The position numbers and the translations under genes are program-made. This document shows, piece after piece, positions 21,784 through 33,849 of a stretch of 64,000 nucleotides of DNA. The DNA comes from Trissonchulus latispiculum (lineage: Eukaryota > Nematoda > Enoplea > Enoplida > Ironidae), in the NCBI GenBank assembly GCA_030248195.1, contig JASAND010022049.1, forward strand, positions 40,896 to 104,895, read 5' to 3'. Position 1 is the first letter of the stretch. Every line of letters begins with the position of its first letter. The notes under the pieces were generated by a model. That model had not been told where the DNA came from and ran no database searches. It saw only the letters and a list, made by a program, of their open reading frames with translations.

Positions 21784-24061
21784 GCTATGCTAGTTTAGCA
21801 ATCACAGCCCTGTATGAATTAGTCAAAGCACTGTGTGATATTGCGATGCCAGGGATTTCGCCTAGTCCCTGAAAATTTCAGGGATGTCAAAAAACTCATG
21901 TTAAAACCTTTTTGATTGGTGATTTGATTACCGATTGACAGATTTTGCAAAATCCAGTATCACAGAATGGTGAATTTCCTTTGAATTTTATCAAATATTT
22001 TATGTTAAATTGTAAATTGTTGTCAAACTGCTCCAGAATAAATAATATTTTACTGTATAAGTTTGCTTGGCTAGCTTACAACAGTATCAATTTATGCTGA
22101 AAAATAAAAGGTATATGGTTCTTTAATGTTGTTTGCTAATGTCATTAAATTTAAGTAAAATATTTAACATTCGTTTTACATTACCATATTCTCGAGCTTC
22201 TTTTACAACAACTGGACAACGGATATCACAAAAATGCTATAGCGCAAATTGAACAAATTCTTCTGAACGTTTAAATTCCTAAGAATTGGTCAAGAAAAGC
22301 TGAAGTTCTAGTTCATTTGAAAAAAAGCAATCATATATACCATAAAAGTGACAACAGCAAGTATACAAAATAAAAAGTAAAATCAATTAGTATTTAAGGG
22401 ATAGCTTAAGGTGGTGATTCCTTTTGGTCTCATCAACTTTGACTCACTATTACGCATCATTACTTGGAGTTAAGAAGCCATCTTTATATCAACATGCAGC
22501 TTAACATTTTCCTTTTTAATGAATACAATGAAACTGATTTTAGCTTTCCTAGATCATTTTATTGCATTGTCGAAGGAATTTAATTTTCCAGATTTTTTGC
22601 AGACTAAAGTATATTGTTTCTTGAGCCATTGTTTATATCACTCGATACCTCTATCAAATACTGGGGACACTTAGTTATTGTGAAATCGCTCTTCGTTATG
22701 GAGAAATAAGCTAAAATGAAGCGCAACCTGGATTCAGCCTACTTTTCTCAAATTTTTTAAACGACCAGTTTAGCTAGAAAGCAGCAATCGGAGTAACTAA
22801 AAAAGGGTCCGCGGGGTATTTTTGTATAGAAAACAGTTGTTAAGTCGCAAGAACCCTATGGCTTACATATTTAATGCTCCAAAATTGCTGGAAAAAAGGG
22901 TACTGTTTTCACAGAAAACTTCATTTCTATGACAGCAGCCTACGGGATAGTAATTGGAAGAAGATCATCCCTCGGATAACTGGTCTCTGTGAGACCTTTA
23001 AATTGAAAACCGTGATTAAATGCTATGGCTTGCGTAGCTCATGAAATAATGGGTTATTTGATTTCTGAAAACACGACAAGGTTTTGAAGCCAAAATGAAA
23101 GAACATAAGTACAACATAAGTGAGCTGAGTAAGTAGATTCTCTAAAAAGACTGTCCAATTTCGAACAGTGTTTCTGACGTGTATGTAATGTGGGTAATAG
23201 CGACTCAGCTATCACCCCCCTTCCAAGTCCTTTCCCAATTCTAACTTTCGCTGTTTTTCCAAAATTCCCCCAAAATCCCCCAAATTCCCCTTAAATATTG
23301 TATTGTTATTATCATTGGGAAGGAAGGATAATTTTGTAGTGAGTTTTGTATGTAAAAACTCCCTTAAATTTGCAGTGCTGACTTTCTGCTCATATTTTAA
23401 AAATTATCCAAAATCTCTAATTTCCGCATTTTTCGGGCGTAAACTTAACATTGCAATTATTCGTGTTGGCTTGTCGAAGATGGACCCTTCCGTTCCCAAC
23501 GCATAACAAAGTTCTCCTAGTTACGAGCACGCCAGTCTTCATCAGTTGGGAGTTTTAATTTCTTAGCCTCAGGTCGGTCTTTGAATTTTGGGGGCTCCTC
23601 CCGTGTGAAATTGCCTTTATGCCTTAAAAAGTTTCCATTGACTCTTTCTTGTTTCCAGCTAATTTTATCACTGACTTGTCTAACCCATTTTCGCTTTAAA
23701 TTTAACTATTTTCCTTTTGCACTTACTTGCACTTAATGCCTCCAACCGCGGGCGCGGTTATGGCTTGCCATCTCTTCCTCCACGATTCTTCTCCATTGCA
23801 ACCGATCCTCCGCTAGGTGTTGACAGATCGTTAACCAGTCTCTGCTCCACACGGCTGCGCCGTAAGCTGGTTTTAGATGGGCAAGATCGCTTTCCACCAA
23901 GTTAATCCACACCTTCTTCGGAGCCGTCCGAGAACACCGCCAAGTCGGAGGCCTGGGTGTGAAAAGAGTTGATCTGGGGAGGCGGTCTATTCCCATTCGG
24001 CATACATGTCCGAACCAACGGAGGCGTCTGGCAGCCACCAGTGATGGAACAGTATGTTGGT

Positions 24062-25915
24062 TCAGGCGTATCTTGGTTCACGGATGTCGTCGTTCGTCCG
24101 CAGGTGTAATCTCGAAATACCCAGTATTTGGCGCAGACAAGACATCTGGAATACCTCTAGGTGGCGTTGATCTTTATCCAGGATCCTCCATGTCTCGCTG
24201 GCATAAAGCAAGACCGCGAGGACGACACTGTTGTAAACTCTCATTTTGACGGCCAAGCTAATTGGTCTATTCCATAGACGAGGCCAAAGTCGTGAGAACG
24301 CAGTCGTAGCCGTGGCGATACGAATGTCAATATCTTCTTCAGGGGAGATTGTGTTGCTGCTGAATTTAGAGCCTAGATACACGAAACTCTGGACCTCATC
24401 AATGTGGTCCCCATTCAGATAGATGTTATTGCTGCCAAAAGCTTTGGTCTTAGACGGATTGATGACCAGGCCGAGTCTTCCCGCAGCTTCCGCCAGATCG
24501 TTCAGGTAGAGCTGCCCTTCCTCTTCTGTATTTGCTAGCAGTATGAGGTCGTCGGCGTACGCCAGGTAGGAAGCATCGAGATCAGTTCCAACTACCGGGC
24601 CTCTGTATTTTAGTCACACCCAGTCCACAACCAGGTTGAACAGTAATGGAAAAATCACACAGCCTTGCCGCACTCCCGTGGACACGTTGAATGCCGGTGA
24701 CAGCTTTTGTGCTGATCTTACGCGGCTGTGACCTCCATCGTAGAGATTCTGCAACAGGCTGACCAGCTTTCCAGGGATTCCTTCGGCTCGGAGAGCACTC
24801 CACAGGGAAGGTCTGTGTATGCTGTCAATCGCAGCGGCAAAGTCCACAAAGATGGCAACGAGCTGCTTTCCATAGCGTATTCGTTTCTCCAGAATTTGTC
24901 GAAGGCTGAAGATATTATCGACAGTGCTTCTTCCCGGACGGAAGCCAGCTTGCTGTTCAGCAGAATTAGACTCCCGTCTTGGTCTGAGTCGGTTCTGAAT
25001 TATGGCAACAAGCAGCTTACTACAGACTGAAAGCAGAGTGATACGCCGATAGTTTTTGCACTCTTGACGACTTCCTTTTCCTTTGAAGATGGGGCATATA
25101 ATGCCGTCCTTCCAGTCCTGAGGGACCCGGCCCTCCCGCCAAATTCGGCAGAGCAGTAGATGCAGTTGGATGAGGGCGGCGTCTCCACCCTGTTTCAAAC
25201 AATCTGCAGCAATTTCATCAATCCCGGTGGCAGTACCGGGTTTCATGCTTGCAATTGCTTGCTTCACTTCCTCCAGTGATGGTTCATCCAGCCCAATACT
25301 ATTGTCGGGTAAAGTAGTTTCGGCTAATTGCAGAAGCTGCTGGTCTAGAGTAACTGGATTAGGGCGATTAAGTAGTGAGCTGAAATGTTCAGTCCATTGG
25401 GCGAGGCGCTGATCGTCAGTTGTTAGGACATTTCCGTGTGCGTCTTTCAGTGTACCAGCAACCACACGACGGACAGAGGGACCAGTCATGGCTTCAATGG
25501 TGCGGAAAAGTGTCCGCTGGTCTGCTCTTCTCGCTGCCTGTTCAAACTTCTCACATTCCCTTGCCCACCAAGCTTCTTCATCGTTCCGCAGACTAATCTT
25601 AATGGCTCTGTTTAGCCTATTTCTTTTGCAGTTGTTGTGACTTTTGGCTCTTCGCTGATCCACTAGCTGCTGAGTTTCGTTGGAGATCCATCTGTGGTTA
25701 GAACGTTGAACTTGAGGGCAAGACTGTGCAGCAGCTTGGGTAATAATGGACTTAAACGTTTCCCAGCCTGCTTCTACTGAATCGTTGAGTGCCTCGAGAG
25801 TGGCATACCGGTTAGATATAGCCCACTGGAAGTTGTACCTGATTGTCGGCTCACCCAATTTGGCAGTGTCGATCCTTTTGATTCGGGGTGGCTGCTGAAT
25901 CGTCCTTAGGTGCAA
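24062..25915 (-). pseudogene. LINE reverse transcriptase, broken
   Basis: One frame (24614-25915) covers the fingers and palm: TATGIDEIAADCLKQGG, DWKDGIICPIFKGKG, NYRRITLLSV, EQQAGFRPGRSTVDNI, GVRQGCVI. The first catalytic Asp motif reads AIFVDFAAAID. The YADD box lies at 24548-24559 in another frame, so a frameshift separates it from the upstream palm near 24.6 kb. Further fragments continue at 24062-24382 (YLGSKFSS, YASETWRILDK) and 23733-24038 (LRWFGHVCRM). Multiple shifts show that it cannot make a working enzyme. Confidence 0.9.
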
Positions 25916-26036
25916 TCGAATGCGGACTCCAACCAGTGAATGATCAGAACCAATAGCGGCCGCGCAGTTGACCTTGACGTCTTTGATACTAGACCACTAA
26001 AACGGACACTAAACTAAAACTACTAAAACACTAAAA

Positions 26037-26701
26037 CTAAAAACGTACACTAAAACGTAGTCCAAAACTTTTGATCAGTTTCCAGCATTTGACTGCCATG
26101 TAATTGTATGGGATTCCCGATGACTGAAGAGGGAGTTTCCCCACACTCAAATTGTTGAACGAGGCAAAGCGTAACAATCTCAGACCATTATCGTTTATAA
26201 CGCCGTCTCCACAGGGTCCCATCACACGCTCCCAGCCATCGCGAGAGGCACCGCAGTCAGCATTAAAGTCCCCGCATAGAAGCACCAGAACGTTTCTGGG
26301 AATGGTGCCAACCAGAGATTGTAGTTCATCATAAAAAGAGTCTTTCGCTTCGTCAGGGGATGGGTTCGTCGAGGCGTACGCCCCAATGATAAAGGCAGCT
26401 GCCTGACCAGACAGTTCTAAAAGGGCTAGTCTATCAGAGATGGGTGTAAAGTTCTTCACTGCGCTCGAGAGATTCGTAAAAACCACGAAAGCCACCCAGC
26501 GTTCATGGGTCTGGCCGCCAGAATGACATATCAGAAATGACTTGGCTGACGTGGACGTGGTGGTGAAGAATTGTCCGTTGTTCTGGAGTCTCGTCTCCGT
26601 AAGTACAGCAAGGTCATAGCCGTACTTTGTGAGCTCATCACAAAGCAGTTCCGTTTTCCCAGATTGACTAAGCGTTCGAACATTTCAGATTGCTAGCTTC
26701 C
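26037..26701 (-). pseudogene. LINE endonuclease domain, broken
   Basis: Read on - the domain starts with NVRTL, then LTETRLQ (catalytic Glu region), GAYASTNPSPDEAK, LLCGDFNADCG and NDNGLRLLRFAS. These are the ordered motifs of the exonuclease-endonuclease-phosphatase fold used by APE-type LINEs. The final SDH box (GSDHSLVGVRIRL) appears at about 25935, next to the RT frame. A stop replaces the usual Trp before NVRTL, and an ACTAAAAC simple repeat at 25990-26050 disrupts the end of the domain. Confidence 0.88.
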
Positions 26702-27861
26702 TTAAATTTGATGTACTGAACGCATGTTGGCTTGCCGGAGCAGGATTACAGTTACGCCTACGACCACCCGCACCCACTATCAGCTCCTGTCGTAGGGTGC
26801 CATGAGGGGCCATCCTAGCATTGGGCGTCGAATTAATTAGAGCGTTCATCATGGAGTATTTGAGATGGATTCTTCAGCCACGTCGTGCGATTCTACACGC
26901 CCTGGCCGGGGACGCAACCTATCCTTGTCACCGCCTCAGATAAGCAGCGGACTACTTACCATCATTGTTTTTCAGCCTCTTGCGAGGACTCCCTGATCAG
27001 TGCCACCCCAGGGACGGTTCCCTAAGCTGGATAGTAGAGCTCGGGACAGAATTTTCCTTTTAATTTTTACAACTTCTAACTCACCCCCTTCCCTTCTGAT
27101 CCGCGGGGTTGTCCCCATTTTTCTGAGTCTACCTTCGTCGACGAGCCTCTCCCCCTCCCCCTTATTGTTGTCTTTTGTCCTTCCCACTCCCCCTTGCTTG
27201 TTATTTTCCTTGCATCTGCCTTTTTATTGCCTGTTGACATCAATCCCCTGTTAAAACCTTTGCACTAACTTTTTTGTCCGCCCCCGCATCGCTTAAAGTC
27301 TTATTGGGCTCTCGGAGCCTCTCCCGGATCCTCATAAATTTTTCCCTTGTGTGAAGTTTGGTCCTATGCGTTTATATTTCTCCTCGAAATAAAGACAGGA
27401 CTTCGTGTTGAATTTAAGAAACTAGTGCAGGTTCAGGTCAAAGGTGTGTGATGCTATGAACTTTGATTCTGAAATTACTCTCCTAGATAAAGAATGTCCC
27501 TATTGTAAAAGGTACAAAACTCAATTTATTGCAAAAGTACAAAAGACGTTAATAAATTCAAACACTCGGCACAATTGTCAACCTCGGCAATGCGAAACAG
27601 CTACAGAACAGACTAAAATACTAAGACCACATAAACATCACTGTGAATAATGGCTGACCTACTCTCGACTACTTCCCCCAACCCAACTAACTGAAACTGG
27701 ATTTTCCCCAGACTTTAAATAGTGAAAAGAAATCATTCAAGCCAACTACTAAAATGATTGATGGTTTGACATATATTCCGAACTTTGACCTATGACGTAA
27801 ATTGTTTTGTCACTAACTCAAATTTCAAATATTCTCTATAAAATATCATAAACTACTTCAA

Positions 27862-28005
27862 ATACTGTAGTGCTAACTTCACGACAAATATACGGTACAA
27901 CTGAAATTACTGTAAGTCATTACTGTAGATTATTACGATAGGTGATTACTGTAATCTATTACTGTAAAAAGATACTGTAGACTTATTGTAGAATATTACT
28001 GTAGA
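27862..28005 (+). repeat. Cluster of TACTGTA motifs
   Basis: TACTGTA occurs at least seven times in 144 bp, mostly as ATTACTGTAGA/ATTACTGTAAT, with irregular 10-25-bp spacing. It lies in the part of copy A not shared with copy B. Confidence 0.75.
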
Positions 28006-28222
28006 TTCTTTCGGTTATACTTTGGCTTACGAAGAGGTATCTGACCAATATTCCACATTTGCTAGTTTGTTCTGTTGGGTTGACGTCTGGTTTTTTCGAA
28101 CACCGTTATTTTGTTGCTGAACTGTTATTTTTAGCTAGGTAGATTCTGGGAATAGCCCGGAATTATTTTGTATCTGAGCCCAAACTTGAGCCTGAGTCCC
28201 ACAATTTTTATTCAGGCGCCCC

Positions 28223-28289
28223 GTTGGCGTACCCCAAAAATTATTTGACCCCCTGTTGTTGGCGTACCCCAAAAATTATTTGACCCCCT
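28223..28289 (+). repeat. Tandem duplication, two units of ~32 bp
   Basis: GTTGGCGTACCCCAAAAATT...GACCCCCT is repeated at 28223 and 28258 within copy A. Confidence 0.85.
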
Positions 28290-28817
28290 TGGCGAGGTTT
28301 GTCAGTGTGTGGAGCCGCCTGGACTAAAGATCTCCACCTGCAGTCACAGGTCAGCGTTCGTTGCGCCAGTCCTAGGTAGTGGCGGTTGAGTCAGCGGTTA
28401 AATTCTCTAACTCAACCCATTACATGTACATCAGTGAAAGTATTAATGCTTGACATCCTGTTCAGCACAGTATCTTCGGCAAAGCACCACTCTATTATGA
28501 AGGATTTATCTGAATTTTGAGCTGCATCATTCTGTGTTTGTCAGTCCAGATAGTCTTAAAAGTGTGTGCCTGGGTGGAAATATTTACCTTTACACCTTTA
28601 CCTTCTATGCCGTAACTATTATGCCTTAACTTGCATTTTTATGTCTTCCTCATTCAAATTCACAATTTTCAATTGCACCTTACAGTTACCGCTTACAAGC
28701 CAGAATTACCACTATTGAGGCACATGCGCAAGTTTTAAAGATTACACGGTTAATTTCTTAGGAGTGATCTATAATAGCACCAATTAAAGATTATAGTCAA
28801 CAGATGCTTAAACTTAC

Positions 28818-29031
28818 CGCATGCATAAATAGTGTTTTCAATAATACCAGCTGAAACAACACATGCAACCGGAATCCCAGCAGTGGTGTTTAAAGAAAAC
28901 CACGAATTATCCTTTATGTTGTAAAGGCAGATAGGATTATCTCCATATGTTATTAAGTAAATTGATCCATCCTTATAAACAGCTGCGGCATAGTCGACCA
29001 CGCAATGTGGCGGTGAAGTCATCACCCATTG
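28818..29031 (-). CDS. Kelch-repeat protein, internal exon
   Basis: The product reads QWVMTSPPHCVVDYAAAVYKDGSIYLI, then LYNIKDNSWFSLN, then ENTIYACG. The Y...W spacing and a GSIYLI strand are kelch-like, although the second GG is degenerate (TYGD). The donor GTAAGT is clear. The best acceptor is TTCGCAG just before CAATGG; an in-frame ATG lies 12 bp further out at 29043, so a start there cannot be excluded. The end phase (1) matches the 21694 exon exactly. Confidence 0.65.
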
Positions 29032-31146
29032 CTGCGAATCCATGCCAAATATCGAAAAATAATAAATTACAAATATTGATTATAAAGCCACGTGGAACTA
29101 TTATTGTTTAAACCCGAGTAAATCACACCTTGTTAGTACTGTCTTTTATTACATAGACGTGATTTGCCCCGCGGCCGTCCAACCCCACATACAACAGGTA
29201 CTACATCTGCCACAACGATGCTGATGCATGCAAGCGGCTCCGCCATGACAGAGTTAGTGAACAGTTATATATAAACTCATACAAACGCATGAGCGTAAAT
29301 ATACGCACAACGACGCAACGTTGACAGCCCGGGTTTGTATGCTATTAGATATTTAAAAGAAAATAAACAACTGAAAAATGAGGTATAGATTTTAGTTTAT
29401 GAAAGTACACAGCTGTACACAAGCACTTCGTAGGTTAAGTTATGATTTTGATCCTGGTGAAAAAGAAACTACTGCGCCTCTGGTTGCTCAGTTCTCGCGG
29501 CCGCTGTATTCGCTAAAAAAAACACGGAATCCGAGTCGGCTGGTCACGAGATCAGAGGCCGGTAAACAGAACTTTAATAATAAAATAGATAAATAAAAAT
29601 AATCAAATAAGACCATTACTTCAATTTACAACTGATTAAACTTTCAAAATAATTTACAGTGCACTCTGCACAGTGCCGTCATATTCTGATAATCTGATAC
29701 AGTTTATAAGTCAACGCTTAACGAACTGTTGCTTGAGTTCAGCTGGACTTGATTCACTGAAGCGCTAAGCTAATACGCAAGATATTACTCAGAAACAATC
29801 GATAAATGCAATTACTTAGATTTCCGCGGATATTTTATTTTCGTAGAAGGCTTGAGGTTAGACAGAATATGCTGGGACCTTAAATAAACTTTTTGTTTGT
29901 GTGATGGTTCAAAAACTGTCAACCGATAAGGCGCTAAGCTTCTCTTGTTCGAGGTGGTGATAATTTTCTAGGTTTTGCCCTATGGGGATGCTTTCATTTT
30001 GAAAATAAAAGAACCTTTCCAAACATACGGAAAAGAAGTGTGAAAGATACAAGTTTCGGCGTTTGGCAATGACAAATAACCGAAACTGGAACAGATCACA
30101 GACACAAATGCTTTTGGTTTTATAATAATAGCCAGCCACTAGGTGATTTCGCTTTTATCATGCAACAAATAGAATATCTTCATTGTGAACTTAATAGACT
30201 GATCATATAGTTACATTCAGTGTATAAAAAACTTAGTGCAAGCTTTAATATCATGTATATATAGGCCAATTTCTAACTTCAACCGAACATTGCCAAACTG
30301 TTTGCTACATTGCTTTTTGAAATATTTTTTCACATGGTTGAAGCGAAGGCTTTAATCAAGGTTGCATAATTGCACTTAATACAAGAAAAGGAAAAGTGAC
30401 TTGCTAAAAAGTTACTATTCAGTGCATTGCGTAACGGTGACTATAATGCGTGAATGCTTCCCCGTTTGAAATTGGAGGAGAGTCGACGAAACATTCTCCT
30501 TCCCAAAGGGGGGGGGGACGGCTAGCCATTAGCCAACTGTCAATCTGATTGGAGAGACCACCTCTCCGTTCAGTAGGATGTAAGAAATGAAATTGTCACT
30601 TCAGCACCTGAGACCGGAAAAATTCAGACTTCGGGTGGGATTCGAAAACCCTACTGCCATATTAACGCTCCGACGCTCTCGAATGAGCTACCGAGACTAC
30701 AGTCGTGCCAAGATAGAAGGCTTCAGTTTTTCTTTCACCGAAATGGGTCCTCGGTGGGTTGGGGGGCAAAAGAAGCCCCGTTTGGGGGTGGAGGAGGAGG
30801 GTCGCTAACAAGCAGTTAGATTGAAAATCTTAGCGTGGCACCCATCCCCACACTAACGGGGACTTACTTTGGCTACTCCTACCAAACAAAGAGTTTTAGG
30901 TCGTACCCCACCAATCGGGAAATTCTTTTGTCTTTCCCCCACCAAAATGGGAGGAGCGTGTTTGTCTACCCCTCTTTAATTCGGGGAGCATTCGCGTGTT
31001 GTGGACGGTTCAGGGTTACGCAATGCATTGAAGACGAGTCCTGTAGTGGCTTGTTCGTTTTTATATATTGTGCAGTTATGCATTATTGCTTTAACTCTTA
31101 TAACTCGTTTATAATCAAAATCTGTGAGAAGTGTAAAGCCACTAAC
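29032..31146 (-). other. Kelch intron, with SINE and G-rich insertions
   Basis: No further kelch exon is recognised. Contents include a - strand tRNA-like unit at 30.6 kb and a GGGGGG-bearing patch at about 30508. If the 31147 and 29031 exons are adjacent, the strand that should link SGE to QW is short by about eight residues, so a small exon could be hidden here. Confidence 0.4.
30628..30706 (-). tRNA. tRNA-derived SINE head
   Basis: Read on -, CGGTAGCTCATTCGAGAGCG (A box) and GGTTTTCGAATCCC (B box) are well placed, but the acceptor stem does not form. Confidence 0.45.
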
Positions 31147-31371
31147 CTCTCCAGAAACCAATGGTTTGCTACCATCATCCCCTCCAATAGCATAAACTTT
31201 GCCATCAACGCATGCGCCAGCCAAATGCTGCCTCGTATCATTCATTGAGGGAAGCGGTTGCCACGAACTCTCCCGATTTGTTTCCAGTATTTCAACGGAA
31301 GACAAATGAATGAAGTAATCAGACTGATGGCTGTAGTTATTTCCCCCCGAAACCACAATTGCAAATTGAGC
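31147..31371 (-). CDS. Kelch-repeat protein, exon upstream of 29031
   Basis: The acceptor GCATTTCAG and donor GAG|GTTAGT bound a 225-bp phase-0 exon. It encodes a blade with VVSGGNNYSHQ, VEILETNRESSWQPLPSM, RQHLAGACVDGKVYAIGG and ending LVSGE. These are standard kelch features, with paired Gly, a Tyr and Trp about six residues apart, and an SxE ending. N-terminal exons (BTB/BACK if present) were not found upstream. The acceptor shows that this is not the first exon. Confidence 0.8.
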
Positions 31372-31552
31372 CTGAAATGCAGTTTAAACCTAAATTAACC
31401 CATGATTTGACCCAGAAATGAAACCGGATCACTATTTCCTTATCCGGTGACCCGGTAACCCAGTTTTTTTGAAATTTTGAAACGGAAGTTGGAAGAACGA
31501 AAAATGTATAAATGGATTGGGGTGGGAACTGTTAGTGTTTAATCCCATTTTT

Positions 31553-31576
31553 CCTGCTGCGTCACGACGCAGCAGG
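31553..31576 (+). repeat. Hairpin plus TCTACT box
   Basis: CCTGCTGCGT-CACG-ACGCAGCAGG, a perfect ten-pair stem after an ATTTTT run, is followed by TCTACTATAATC. ATGCAAATTAA and TTTTTGCAAC follow ~110-125 bp downstream, as at 13868. Confidence 0.75.
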
Positions 31577-32389
31577 TCTACTATAATCAGTTTAGAGGTA
31601 ATTTTAACTCAAACACAATGATTTTCATAGTCTTTCGTATGAAATACACATACCCCATGTTAAAAGTTCAAAGTAGGTGGATGTTTATGCAAATTAAGTT
31701 TTTGCAACAGCATACACTGTTATAAAGAAATTCAAGGTGTTCTATGTATTAAGAATCGGTATTCAATAAATACCTTTAGTGAAACCCATATGGATAAGGA
31801 GCTTAACAGGCTGCAATACGAATTTTGGATAAATACATAGGAGATGTGGCGGTTTTGAGCTTACCAACGGAAGTTTTTCAGCTACATATGCTATGGGGAG
31901 ACACAAATCAGGCCTTTCCAAATCCAGCGTTCAATACAAACAGGTATTGAATGAAATTCAGCCCATTCAGCCCCACCTCTCGTCATTCGAAGCCATATAG
32001 AAGCAGAGAATTACTGACTTCCAGGTGAACTGAGGTTCGGTTGATTTCCGCATAGCTGCATTTTCTAATACTAATTTTCTATACTCGCAGCAGGCCTATA
32101 TTTAGAGGAAATATGCTCAGAACTGGCCCATTTTGCACAATAATCTTGCTTGTTGGATCCTAAAACTTCAATCTAAGCAATCGCAATGTTTTATTTGTTG
32201 GCTAGCGTTTTGTGTGTCACACAAGGTGGGTTCGCTGATATGTCACTTGGATTAAATTTGTGCGTCATCTCTTAGATTTGTGAGTTTATGTGTTACCCGT
32301 TTTAACAGTTCATGTATTTCTTTTTCGTTGTCACTTCATGTGTCTCGCAATATGCAGTTTGTGCGCCCTCGGTTGCAGTTTATGCGTCA

Positions 32390-32645
32390 CGTTTTCCCCT
32401 CAGCTAATTTTGTGTTCTTACATGTTGCAAAACCTTATCCTGTTTGCTCTGTTGACGTAAACATTTCACTAACACATATAAACCTACTGTGAACCTGCAG
32501 CATTAATCGGAGGGGTTTTATCTAGCCTATGCATAAAAATACATTACAAATAACTGGAAGGTATAGCTCATATATGTAAGATTTTGGAAGTCATGGTTAA
32601 AACTCTCATGCGATTGCTCCAGGGTTCAATTACCAGCAGAACACT
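32390..32645 (+). repeat. Diverged SINE-like repeat, copy 1
   Basis: It shares with 33850-34035 the words TCTGTTGACGTAAA, CACTAACA-ATAAACC, a TTACA-ATAA block and GGGTTCAATTRCCAGCAGAAC. The last is B-box-like, so the unit may be a tRNA-derived SINE. Copy B of family ABC starts three bases after it. Confidence 0.5.
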
Positions 32646-32647
32646 AA

Positions 32648-33802
32648 TGTAATGTGGGTAATAGCAGCGCTCCTATAACCCCCTTTCCAAGTCCTTTCTA
32701 ATTCCAACTTTCGTGGTTTTTCCCTAAAATTTCCTAAAAACTCCCCAAATTCCCCGTAAATATTGTGTTGCTATAATTGTTGGGAAGCCCGATGATTTTG
32801 TGCTGTTTTGTATGTAAAACATCCTTTGAATAATTTGCAGTGCTAACTTTACGCTTATATTTTGGAAATTACCTAATAACTTTTTATCGAGCGTAAACTT
32901 AACATTGCAATTATTTCGCAATTTGTGTTGGCTTGTCGAAGATAGACCCTCCCATTATCAATGCATAACAATCCTCTTCTTTAGCGATCACGCCCCTTTC
33001 TAGTCAGTTGAGAGTTGTCTTAGTTCGCGAGCTGTCCGTCATTTTTGGGGGTCCTTCCTAAAAATTCCCCTGCGGTTATAAGTTTCTTTCGGTGCTTTAT
33101 TATTTAAAAATTTCTTTGTAGTTACCCCTCATAACCCCCTCACCTATTTCTAACTATTTTCTTGTTCGCTTTTTGTTAACTCCTAACTCTTCTCCTCCCC
33201 TCCCCTTCTTCCTTCTTCCTTTACGGGGTAGCCCCCGTTCCCTTGGGCCTGCCTTCGCTAGCTAGAATCTCCCGCCTGTTCTCTGCTTATCCCTTCCTTC
33301 CCCCTTCTAATTGCTGGTATCCCCCTTTGTTTGTTACCCCCATTTGCTGTGATTTTTTATTGCTAGTTTTGTCGGGCAGTCCGCTATTCCTGTCCCCACT
33401 CTGGGTCGCCCAGGTAGGATTTTCTGTAGTAGCAATGCCCATTCCATTGCATCAAGAGGACCAGTTGTCTTTTCTTGTTTATTTAACCTTTATTAATTTT
33501 TATTGACTAGATGACTAGATACAGATGTCCTTAGGTAGCTAGGTAGAATTCTGGGACTAGCCCGGAATTTGATAATAACTGAGCCTAGTTTTGCGGGTGT
33601 GTGTTTTTCCCCGATTTTCGTGTGGCGCCTTGTTGGTGTCCCCTGAAATTCCAGCCCACTCTCCCTTGGCGAGGTTAGTCAGTTGTGTACGAGCCGCCTG
33701 GACTAAATATTTCCAGCCGCAGTCTCCAGGTAGCGTCCTTGCGCCAGTCCTAAGTAGTGGCGATTGAGTCAGCGGTTTAAGTTCCTAGCTCAACCCATTG
33801 CA
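32648..33802 (+). mobile_element. Repeat family ABC, copy B, 1155 bp
   Basis: An uninterrupted copy: it starts TGTAATGTGGGTAATAGCAG and ends CTCAACCCATTGCA. Flanking CTAA and CTTA agree at three of four bases. The middle (33180-33330) is a C/T-rich run without ORF. Internal landmarks (GGCTTGTCGAAGATAG, TTGGCGAGGTTAGTC, GAGCCGCCTGGACTAAA, TTGCGCCAGTCC) match copy A in order. Confidence 0.7.
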
Positions 33803-33849
33803 CTTATTTTAACTCTCCCCCATGCTGTCGTCTCATGTTTCAATTTGGG

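Larger units (their letters stand above)
23719..27050 (-). mobile_element. Full-length non-LTR retrotransposon (APE-type LINE), inactivated
   Basis: The insertion is bounded by an 11-bp duplication ATTTTCCTTTT at 23708-23718 and 27051-27061, so both ends are defined (3332 bp). Read on - it holds an AP-like endonuclease, then a reverse transcriptase, then a short cysteine-poor C-terminal region with RRLRWFGHV and LLYASETW motifs. It ends in short GTGCAAGTAA-type repeats instead of poly(A). Size and layout resemble RTE/BovB-like or related single-ORF LINEs; the clade is inferred. It inserted into copy A of family ABC, antisense to that repeat and in the same orientation as the kelch gene. Confidence 0.9.
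23184..28424 (+). mobile_element. Repeat family ABC, copy A (interrupted by LINE)
   Basis: It starts TGTAATGTGGGTAATAGCG and ends CTCAACCCATTACA, giving short inverted tips (TGTAATG-GG). TGTA flanks both ends as a possible 4-bp target duplication. Interior landmarks shared with copies B and C are GCAGTGCTAACTT, GCGTAAACTTAACATTG, GGCTTGTCGAAGAT, CTTGGCGAGGTT and GAGCCGCCTGGACTAAA. Without the LINE it is about 1.9 kb, some 0.7 kb longer than B because of extra sequence between about 27.3 and 28.08 kb. No transposase frame is seen. The + strand is pyrimidine-rich. Confidence 0.7.
21695..28817 (-). other. 7.1-kb kelch intron packed with repeats
   Basis: The donor GTAAGT at 28817 and the acceptor at 21695-21696 are in matching phase (phase 1: a single G plus GA gives Gly), joining IYACG to KSVCRKYD. 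The intron contains copy A of repeat family ABC, itself split by a 3.3-kb LINE, plus a TACTGTA-rich patch and unremarkable AT-rich DNA from 21.8 to 23.2 kb. Confidence 0.7.
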
